Below are positions 1 to 5,511 of a stretch of 8,068 nt of DNA, piece after piece. The notes under the pieces were generated by a model. It did not search any database. It worked only from the letters and a program-made list of their open reading frames with translations, and had not been told where the DNA came from. The DNA is from Pseudomonadota bacterium. Lineage in GTDB: Bacteria; Pseudomonadota; Gammaproteobacteria; Steroidobacterales; Rariloculaceae. A program made the position numbers and the translations under genes. Positions within the stretch are counted from its first letter, which is position 1, and each line of letters begins with the position of its first letter. The DNA lies in assembly GCA_009843005.1 (NCBI GenBank), contig VYEH01000325.1:1-8068 (forward strand), given 5' to 3'.

Positions 1-823
1 GTGCCACAGCCGCGTCCCCGATGAATTCGTGGAAGATGCCAATGGCGTTGGACCCGCCACCCACGCAGGCGAATACGGCATCCGGCATGCCCGCGCGAGC
101 CGTGAGCTGAGCCTTCGCCTCCCGGCCGATCACCGCCTGCAACTCGCGAACCAGGTAGGGATACGGATGCGGGCCGACAGCGGATCCCAGCAGATAGTGG
201 GTCCCCCCGGGATCCGTGACCCAGTCCTGAATCGCTGCGTCGATGGCGGCCCGCAGGGTCCGATCCCCGGAAGTGACCGGGACCACGGTGGCGCCAAGTC
301 GATGCATGCGGTCCACGTTGGGGGCCTGTCGCTCGACATCCACCTCGCCCATGTAGACCACGCACGGCAGCCCCAGGCGGGCACAGGCTGCGGCTGCGGC
401 CACGCCATGCTGTCCCGCACCGGTCTCCGCGACGATCCGCCTGGCGCCGATCGCCTGCGCAAGGAGCCCCTGACCGATGGCGTTGTTGATCTTGTGGGCG
501 CCGGTGTGGGTCAGGTCCTCGCGTTTCATCCACACTTCCGCACCCCATCGGCCCGACAGCCCCGCGGCGTGGGTCAGCGACGTCGGCCGACCCACCCAGT
601 CCCGCAGCTCTTCGTTCAGACGCTGTTGGAAATCTTCGTCGGGCAGCAACCGGTAGACGCCCTCGGTAAGCCGCTGTACCGCCGGCATGAGCGTCTCCGG
701 AACATAGCAGCCGCCAAACGGCCCGAACCGGCCCCTGGCGTCCGGGAGCTTGCCTTTCAGGAGGTCGCTTAGCAGGCGAGTGTGTTCGGCCGCCGCCGGT
801 GAAGTGCTCGGACTAGTGGACAT
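1..823 (-). CDS. trpB: Tryptophan synthase beta subunit, C-terminus cut by window edge
   Basis: PLP enzyme that condenses indole with L-serine to give L-tryptophan, working as an alpha2beta2 complex with TrpA in the cytosol. The frame reads from an ATG at 823-821 and stays open to the left edge, giving 274 codons of the usual ~400. Visible family landmarks are GRFGPFGG near residues 31-38, the PLP-binding lysine K111 in HKINNAIGQ, AETGAGQHG, and the glycine-rich phosphate loop GGGSN at 255-259. The reading frame overlaps the end of trpF by 11 bp, so translation is probably coupled. The Shine-Dalgarno before the ATG is weak (AGG three bases away). trpA would be expected just outside the window. 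Identity is certain from the motifs; the C-terminal third cannot be seen. Confidence 0.97.
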   Translation of the reverse strand, partial: MSTSPSTSPAAAEHTRLLSDLLKGKLPDARGRFGPFGGCYVPETLMPAVQRLTEGVYRLLPDEDFQQRLNEELRDWVGRPTSLTHAAGLSGRWGAEVWMKREDLTHTGAHKINNAIGQGLLAQAIGARRIVAETGAGQHGVAAAAACARLGLPCVVYMGEVDVERQAPNVDRMHRLGATVVPVTSGDRTLRAAIDAAIQDWVTDPGGTHYLLGSAVGPHPYPYLVRELQAVIGREAKAQLTARAGMPDAVFACVGGGSNAIGIFHEFIGDAAVA

Positions 824-1412
824 GAGCCTGTTCTCTTTCTGCAGCCCGCACCCGGGCAATGAATTCCCTGATCTTTCGAGGGTCCTTGACGCCGCGCGTG
901 CGTTCCACTCCGCTGGAGACGTCCACGCCCCATGGCCGGACGGCCTCGATGGCCTCCACGACGTTATCGCAGTCCAGGCCGCCCGCGAGAATTACGCGCG
1001 TGCGGGCAGCAACACGGGCGGCGCCCTGCCAATCGGCGCGCTCGCCATGGCCGCTTTGCGCGCCCTCGAAAAGGATCCGCCCGGGCAGGCGCCCGGCTGA
1101 CAGGCCGGCGTTGCGGTAGACCGGCAGAGTCTCGCAGTCCACACGTCCCAGCGTGGCGAAATCCTCCGCATCGGTTTGCAGCCAGTCGGGTTCGAATACA
1201 TCCCTGACACGCGCCCACTCCACGGCGCTGGGATGGAGCATCACGGCGACTCGAATGACCGGGCGCCCGAGGCTGCCGCAAAGGGCGCGTGCGCGCTCGG
1301 GAGTCACCTGTCTGGGCGAGTCGGCGAATACGAATCCCAGCGCGTCGGCGCCGCCGGCGACGGCAGCCGCCACGTCGTCGGGCGTGCTCAAGCCGCAGAC
1401 CTTTATGAACAC
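813..1412 (-). CDS. trpF: Phosphoribosylanthranilate isomerase, divergent type
   Basis: Catalyses the Amadori rearrangement of phosphoribosylanthranilate to CdRP, the third step of tryptophan synthesis, on a TIM barrel. The protein is 199 residues, about the family length. It opens with FIKVCG, carrying the catalytic Cys at residue 6. It also has GFVFADSPR (26-34), ILAGGL (141-146) and VDVSSGVE (163-170), the C-terminal phosphate-binding elements. The start is GTG at 1412-1410, behind a strong purine tract (GGGGGGAG), and overlaps the trpC stop by 10 bp. Two oddities: the catalytic Asp of the usual LLLD segment aligns with Glu116 (ILFEGAQSG), and the usual QLHG motif is replaced by LQTDAEDF around 78-85. 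The gene is intact and sits between trpC and trpB, so I read this as a variant subfamily rather than decay. Confidence 0.94.
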   Translation of the reverse strand: MFIKVCGLSTPDDVAAAVAGGADALGFVFADSPRQVTPERARALCGSLGRPVIRVAVMLHPSAVEWARVRDVFEPDWLQTDAEDFATLGRVDCETLPVYRNAGLSAGRLPGRILFEGAQSGHGERADWQGAARVAARTRVILAGGLDCDNVVEAIEAVRPWGVDVSSGVERTRGVKDPRKIREFIARVRAAEREQAHVH

Positions 1413-2263
1413 GGCTCCCCCCTCACGGCCTGCGCCCCGGCCGCAGCCATCGCGGCCAATTCCTGCGAGGCATCGGCAGCGCGCATCAGCGCCGAGCCCA
1501 CCAGCGCAGCGCGATAGCCCAGAGACGCAACCGCAACGATATCGTCGGCGTCGTCAATCCCGCTTTCCGCCACGGCGGGCAGGTGAGACGGCAGGTACGG
1601 CGCCAATTGGCCGAACCGATCCCGACTGACCGCCAGATTCCGCAAGTCACGGCAGTTCACCCCGCAAAGCACCGGCGCAGCGCCGTCCGGAGGTGCGTCG
1701 ATCCCGCCGATACGCTCCAGATCGGCCTCGTCGAATCCTTCCAGCAAGACGAACAGGCCGCACTGCGCTGCGCAGGCCAGCAGTTCCGCGACCTCCTGGT
1801 CGCCCAACATGGTGACGATCACCAGCACACCGCCGGCGCCCGCAGCCCGTGCTTCCAGGACCTGGTAGGGATCGGTGAGGAAGTCCTTGCGCATGGTGGG
1901 AATGCTGAATGCCATCAACGGCGCGGCGGCCTGGCGCAGGTCGTCCAGGCTGCCTCGAAACTCTTCCGGTTCGGTGAGCACCGATACGGCCGCCGCACCC
2001 CCGGCGCCATAGGATCTGATCTGTGCTTCGCCGTCGAAGTCCTGGGCCGCGAGCGTTCCCACTGCCGGAGAGCGGTACTTGAGTTCCGCGATCATGCCGA
2101 ACGTCCCCAGCCTGAGTGGCGGCGGGGCCGGCATTGCCAGTGCCCGTGCCAATAGCGCTCCCTCGGGCTCCCGCTTCCGGGCTTCGCGCACCCGTGCGCG
2201 ACTGATTCTCGCCATTCTCCCGAGAAACGATTCGCCCGGGAATTGCTGCACCTCCGCCATCAT
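1403..2263 (-). CDS. trpC: Indole-3-glycerol phosphate synthase
   Basis: Closes the indole ring of CdRP, with loss of CO2 and water, to give indole-3-glycerol phosphate; a TIM-barrel monomer. With the ATG at 2263 it is 286 residues. Catalytic residues are in place: Lys62 in MIAELK, Lys126 in MRKDF, Glu175 in LLEGFDE, Asn203/Arg205 in VNCRDL, Glu233-Ser234 in AESGI, then LVGSALMRA. The frame can also open at TTG 2269, overlapping the trpD stop. I prefer ATG 2263 because a GGA lies six bases upstream and abuts the TTG, the same geometry seen at trpD. Another ATG follows at 2260. Several consensus positions drift: SPAVG for the usual SPSxG, and NC for NN before RDL. The protein is not fused to TrpF, unlike in enteric bacteria. 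Confidence 0.94.
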   Translation of the reverse strand: MMAEVQQFPGESFLGRMARISRARVREARKREPEGALLARALAMPAPPPLRLGTFGMIAELKYRSPAVGTLAAQDFDGEAQIRSYGAGGAAAVSVLTEPEEFRGSLDDLRQAAAPLMAFSIPTMRKDFLTDPYQVLEARAAGAGGVLVIVTMLGDQEVAELLACAAQCGLFVLLEGFDEADLERIGGIDAPPDGAAPVLCGVNCRDLRNLAVSRDRFGQLAPYLPSHLPAVAESGIDDADDIVAVASLGYRAALVGSALMRAADASQELAAMAAAGAQAVRGEPCS

Positions 2264-2265
2264 CT

Positions 2266-3297
2266 TCAATCCATACCGGACACGAACGTCTGAAGCCTGT
2301 CCACGAAGACGCGCCCGCCGCCATCCTCAAGGACCGAGCGGGCTCGCTGAACCGCGCTGCCGGCGTCGGGCGCCGCACCGGTCGCCTCCAATGCCAGCGC
2401 AGCGCCAACAACCAGGGCGTCCCGGTGCGCCTGCGTATCGCCGCCGCACAGTGCGTCACGCAGGCGCGCTGCATTCTCCTCCGGTTCGCCGCCCCTGAGC
2501 GCATCTTCCGTGCATCGGGACAGGCCGTAGTCAGCGGGGTCGCGTACCGTTCGGACCACTGAACCCGGACGTACGTCGTAACAGACAAAGGGCCCCACCG
2601 GCGTGGGTTCGTCCCAGCCACAGGCGCCATGTACCACAATGCTGCGCGCCGCTTCCATCCCGGAGAGCGTCTCCGCCATGAGTTCCGCCATGGGCTCGCT
2701 GAACGCGCCGATGACGTTGAAGGGCGGTCTGGCCGGGTTGGTCAGGGGCCCGAGGATATTGAACAGGGTGCGTACGCCCATGGCCGCGCGCACCGGGCCG
2801 ATGTGCCGCATCGCCGGGTGGTGGTTGGGAGCGAACAGGAAGGTGAAGCCCGTGTCCCGCAGACAGGCGCCGATCTGCCGGTCGACGAGCGGTACGGGCA
2901 ACCCCAGTGCCATCAGTGCGTCGGCGCTGCCGGAACGGCTGGAAATTGACCGGTTGCCGTGCTTGACAACCTGCGCGCCACATGCGGCCGCCAACAGTGC
3001 GCTGCCCGTCGAAAGGTTGAGGCTGGCCGAGCCGTCGCCGCCGGTGCCGACGACGTCCACATAGGCGCCTCCGTCCGGAATCTCGGGCCTGACCGCCAGA
3101 TCGCGCATGGCCCGGGCCGCTCCCCTGATCTCTGCCGCGACCTCGCCTTTCGCCCTGAGCGCCGCCAGCAGTCCACCTGCCAGAGGCGCAGGAAGCTCGC
3201 CGGCGCCCATGGCATGCAGCATCGACTCCGATTCCTGCTCGGTGAGATGCGTACCGGCGAGCACCTTCTCCAGCAGCGCCACGGCATGTGAACTCAT
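2266..3297 (-). CDS. trpD: Anthranilate phosphoribosyltransferase
   Basis: Transfers phosphoribosyl from PRPP to anthranilate, the second pathway step; a cytosolic homodimer. Landmarks, numbered from the ATG at 3297 (343 residues), are the PRPP loop GTGGD at 84-88, KHGNRS at 112-117 followed by SSRSGSADAL, NILGPLTNP at 180-188, and the metal-binding Asp229-Glu230 in GWDEPTP. The frame can begin at TTG 3303, inside the trpG stop, but GGAGG lies immediately before that TTG and exactly six bases before the ATG. The ribosome binding site therefore decides for 3297. This leaves a 2-nt gap after trpG. The protein is a stand-alone transferase, not the TrpGD fusion of enterics. Length and motifs are ordinary. 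Confidence 0.97.
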   Translation of the reverse strand: MSSHAVALLEKVLAGTHLTEQESESMLHAMGAGELPAPLAGGLLAALRAKGEVAAEIRGAARAMRDLAVRPEIPDGGAYVDVVGTGGDGSASLNLSTGSALLAAACGAQVVKHGNRSISSRSGSADALMALGLPVPLVDRQIGACLRDTGFTFLFAPNHHPAMRHIGPVRAAMGVRTLFNILGPLTNPARPPFNVIGAFSEPMAELMAETLSGMEAARSIVVHGACGWDEPTPVGPFVCYDVRPGSVVRTVRDPADYGLSRCTEDALRGGEPEENAARLRDALCGGDTQAHRDALVVGAALALEATGAAPDAGSAVQRARSVLEDGGGRVFVDRLQTFVSGMD

Positions 3298-3299
3298 TG

Positions 3300-3902
3300 T
3301 CAACCTCCAGGGGCTTCGGCTTCGGCGGCCCGGGCCTTCAGGAAGTTACCGAGAAGCTCCGGGCCGTGCGGGGTCAGCACGCTTTCCGGATGATACTGCA
3401 CGCCTTCCACCGGCAGACGCCTGTGACGTACGCCCATGATCTCGCCGTCCCCGGTCTGGGCGGTGACCTTCAGAACGCCCGGAACGCGGTCTCGCCGCGC
3501 CGCCAGGGAATGGTAGCGGCCGGCTTCGAAGGGATTCGGCAGGCCATGGTAAATGTCGGTTTCGTCGTGCCTGACCGGTGATGTCTTGCCGTGCATCAGG
3601 CTGCCAGCGGAGACGATCTCGCCACCGAAGTGCTCCACGATGCACTGGTGCCCCAGGCAGACCCCGAGGATCGGTATCCGGCCGGCAAATTGCTCGATCA
3701 TCGCAAGCGATACGCCGGCATCCGAGGGCCGGCCGGGTCCCGGTGAAATCACCAGGTGAGTCGGCTTGCAGGACTCGGCGGTATCGGCATCGATGGCATC
3801 GTTGCGATACACCGCGACCTTCGCATTCAGCACCAGAAACGCCTGCACCAGGTTGTAGGTGAAGGAGTCGTAGTTGTCGATCAACAGCAGCCGCGCACTC
3901 AC
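3300..3902 (-). CDS. trpG: Anthranilate synthase component II (glutamine amidotransferase)
   Basis: Class I glutamine amidotransferase that hydrolyses glutamine and passes ammonia to TrpE for anthranilate formation. The 200-residue protein carries the full triad: nucleophile Cys82 in GVCLGHQ, and His171 and Glu173 in YHPES. It also has the N-terminal LLIDNYDSFTYNL, SPGPGRPSDAG near 53-63, and HGKTS at 104-108, typical of TrpG/PabA. The start is GTG at 3902-3900, overlapping the trpE stop by 4 bp (GTGA), with AGGAAGGA just upstream. Single-gene TrpG directly behind TrpE supports a role in tryptophan rather than folate synthesis, although proteins of this family can serve both TrpE and PabB. 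Confidence 0.96.
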   Translation of the reverse strand: MSARLLLIDNYDSFTYNLVQAFLVLNAKVAVYRNDAIDADTAESCKPTHLVISPGPGRPSDAGVSLAMIEQFAGRIPILGVCLGHQCIVEHFGGEIVSAGSLMHGKTSPVRHDETDIYHGLPNPFEAGRYHSLAARRDRVPGVLKVTAQTGDGEIMGVRHRRLPVEGVQYHPESVLTPHGPELLGNFLKARAAEAEAPGG

Positions 3903-5296
3903 AATCCTTCCTCGGCAATTTCCATGGCGCGCCGGATAATGGCGCTCTTGGCCATCACTTCCCGGTGCTCGAAGGCGGGATCGCTGTCGGCAACGATACC
4001 CGCCCCTGCCTGAAAGCTGTACTCGTCATCGTGGAACACCAGGGTGCGGATGGTGATGGCCTGGTCCATGTTGCCGTTCCTGGAGAGGTAGCCCACCGAG
4101 CCGCCGTAGAGCCCCCTGGCGACCGGCTCCAGTTCCGCGATCAACTCCATGGCCCGCACCTTGGGCGCCCCCACCAGCGTGCCCGCGGGAAACGTTGCGG
4201 CGAACAGATCCAGGGCATCGTGCTCGGGCTTCAACGTGCCGTGAACCCCGCTGACAATGTGCATGACATGACTGTAGCGCTCGATCTTGCGGTACGGGTT
4301 CACGTGCACGCTGCCGCCTTCCGCAACGCGTCCCAGGTCGTTTCTCGCCAAGTCCACGAGCATGACATGTTCGGCGTTCTCCTTCGGGTCCGCCAGCAGT
4401 TCCTCTTCCAGGGCCACATCCTCCCGACGGGACGAACCGCGTGGCCGCGTACCCGCGATGGGCCTGAGCGAAGCCCGACCCTGGTCGAGCCGCACCAGCG
4501 CTTCGGGAGACGCGCCCGCCACCTTCAGGGACCCGGACTCGAAGAAGAACATGTAGGGTGAAGGGTTCAGGAGCCGCATCGCCCGGTAGCAGGAAAAGGG
4601 ATCCAGATCGCTGGCACCGGCGAATCGCACCGACATCACGATCTGGTAGATGTCGCCGGCGGCGATGTACTCCTTGCAGCGGCGCACGGCGTCCATGAAG
4701 TCAGGCTTTTCAAAGCTCGCGGCCGCCTTTGAGAACCCGCGGCGAGCCGTGCCCGTGGCTGATCGGCCGTCAATGCCGCCACGCAGTGCGTGAATGACCT
4801 CCTGACGCAGTTGTTTGCGTTCGGCCTCGGAACCCGAGTGCAGCAGCGCAACCCGTCGGGTAAGGTGGTCGAATACCAGCACGGACGCAGGCGCCACCAG
4901 TGCGGCCTTTGGCAAGCCCCGAAGTTCCGCGCGGTTGGGCGGCAACCGTTCGTAGTAGCGGACCACATCGTAACCGAATGCACCGACCAGTCCCCCCGTA
5001 AACGGCAGACCCTCGATCTGCGGCAGCAGATCCGGTGCGTCGTTCATCACCCCGCGCAGCACGGTCGACCATTCTCCGGATGTCGAGGGCCGGGGCGCCG
5101 CGGAGCCGTTGATCAACAAACGGTCGGAATACAGCTCCAGGCAAGGCCCCGTGCCGAAACCCAGAAACGAGTAGCGGGCGAGACGCTCGCCGCCCTCGAC
5201 GCTTTCCAGCAGGAACCGCGGCTCGAACGCCCTGAGCTTGAGCCAGGCCGACACTGGCGTATCGAGATCCGCCGCGATATCGAACGGTGGTTGCAT
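3899..5296 (-). CDS. trpE: Anthranilate synthase component I
   Basis: Converts chorismate and ammonia to anthranilate, the committed step, in complex with TrpG. The 465-residue protein shows the feedback site: LLES at 29-32, followed by VEGGERLARYSFLG, and NPSPYMF at 244-250. The chorismate-binding core follows with IAGTRPRG (280-287), ENAEHVMLVDLARND (306-320), GTLVGAPKVRAMELI (372-386) and AGAGIVADSDP (430-440). The intact LLES and NPSPYMF segments predict inhibition by tryptophan. The N-terminus is somewhat shorter than I would expect for the family; the first in-frame ATG at 5296 has AGGT eight bases upstream. It is the first structural gene, 20 nt beyond the attenuator T-tract, so its transcription should depend on leader readthrough. 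Confidence 0.97.
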   Translation of the reverse strand: MQPPFDIAADLDTPVSAWLKLRAFEPRFLLESVEGGERLARYSFLGFGTGPCLELYSDRLLINGSAAPRPSTSGEWSTVLRGVMNDAPDLLPQIEGLPFTGGLVGAFGYDVVRYYERLPPNRAELRGLPKAALVAPASVLVFDHLTRRVALLHSGSEAERKQLRQEVIHALRGGIDGRSATGTARRGFSKAAASFEKPDFMDAVRRCKEYIAAGDIYQIVMSVRFAGASDLDPFSCYRAMRLLNPSPYMFFFESGSLKVAGASPEALVRLDQGRASLRPIAGTRPRGSSRREDVALEEELLADPKENAEHVMLVDLARNDLGRVAEGGSVHVNPYRKIERYSHVMHIVSGVHGTLKPEHDALDLFAATFPAGTLVGAPKVRAMELIAELEPVARGLYGGSVGYLSRNGNMDQAITIRTLVFHDDEYSFQAGAGIVADSDPAFEHREVMAKSAIIRRAMEIAEEGL

Positions 5297-5316
5297 CGGA
5301 CTTACCTGTAATTTCC

Positions 5317-5353
5317 AAAAAAAAACCCATCCCCGAAATGACGAGATGGGTTT
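5317..5353 (-). terminator. trp attenuator: intrinsic terminator upstream of trpE
   Basis: Reading the minus strand, AAACCCATC (5353-5345) pairs perfectly with GATGGGTTT (5331-5323). A U-G and a C-G pair can extend the stem inward (5344:5332, 5343:5333), leaving a 9-nt loop. A run of nine T covers 5325-5317: the first three close the stem and six form the U-tail. The hairpin ends 20 nt before the trpE ATG and follows the Trp-codon leader ORF, so it is the 3:4 attenuator terminator rather than the end of an upstream gene. It could also stop readthrough from the permease gene. Confidence 0.88.
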
Positions 5354-5425
5354 GCATGACTGAAACGGACGCTTGGGTCAGATTACGCGCGCACTACCCT
5401 CTCACTGGCGTCCTCGCCACCAGCG
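5343..5425 (-). promoter_or_regulatory. Candidate attenuator alternative structures (1:2 and 2:3 pairings)
   Basis: By hand, two competing folds precede the terminator. Hairpin 1:2 pairs CGCUGGUG (5425-5418, containing both Trp codons apart from their last base) with CGCCAGUG (5410-5403), eight pairs including two G-U. Antiterminator 2:3 pairs GAGAGGGUAGUGC (5403-5391) with GCAAACCCAUCUC (5355-5343): four pairs, a bulged A, four pairs, a small internal loop, then three pairs. The 2:3 pairing uses the whole 5' arm of the terminator, so the two are mutually exclusive, as an attenuator requires. Energies were not calculated; the antiterminator looks weaker than the best-known examples. Confidence 0.62.
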
Positions 5426-5461
5426 CAGCAGACGTACAGGTTGGGCCGTGGGTCCGTTCAT
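5402..5461 (-). CDS. trpL: trp operon leader peptide with tandem Trp codons
   Basis: A 19-codon ORF, MNGPTAQPVRLLRWWRGRQ, ends at TGA 5404-5402. Two adjacent TGG codons lie at 5422-5417 (residues 14-15), six codons before the stop. It lies between a sigma70-type promoter and a terminator hairpin with a T-tract in front of trpE, the arrangement of transcription attenuators in amino acid operons. Ribosome stalling at the Trp codons would cover RNA to around the stop codon and leave the antiterminator segment (5403-5391) free. There is no Shine-Dalgarno: the ATG begins only eight bases after the -10 hexamer, so the message may be leaderless. The peptide needs no function beyond being translated, though a trans role is possible. 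The ORF is too short for routine gene callers. Confidence 0.88.
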   Translation of the reverse strand: MNGPTAQPVRLLRWWRGRQ

Positions 5462-5469
5462 GGCGCGAG

Positions 5470-5498
5470 AGTATGTGCCGTCAGCTTCAGTGGGTCAA
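5470..5498 (-). promoter_or_regulatory. Predicted sigma70 promoter of the trp operon
   Basis: On the minus strand a -35 element TTGACC (5498-5493, five of six consensus bases) and a -10 element CATACT (5475-5470, four of six) are separated by exactly 17 bp. Transcription should begin near 5464-5461, at or within a few bases of the trpL ATG. The -35 box lies 13 bp after the stop codon of the upstream permease. I see no TrpR-type palindrome over the -10, so control may rest on attenuation alone. Confidence 0.72.
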
Positions 5499-5511
5499 GC
5501 CTGCCGGTCGG

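Noticed and set aside
29..772. Long plus-strand open frame opposite trpB
   Set aside because: It lies entirely antisense to a gene with unmistakable TrpB motifs; the Arg/His/Pro-rich composition is typical of antisense frames in GC-rich DNA.
5440..5500. TrpR operator over the trp promoter
   Set aside because: No palindrome resembling the enteric TrpR site (GTACTAGTTAACTAGTAC type) overlaps the -10 region.
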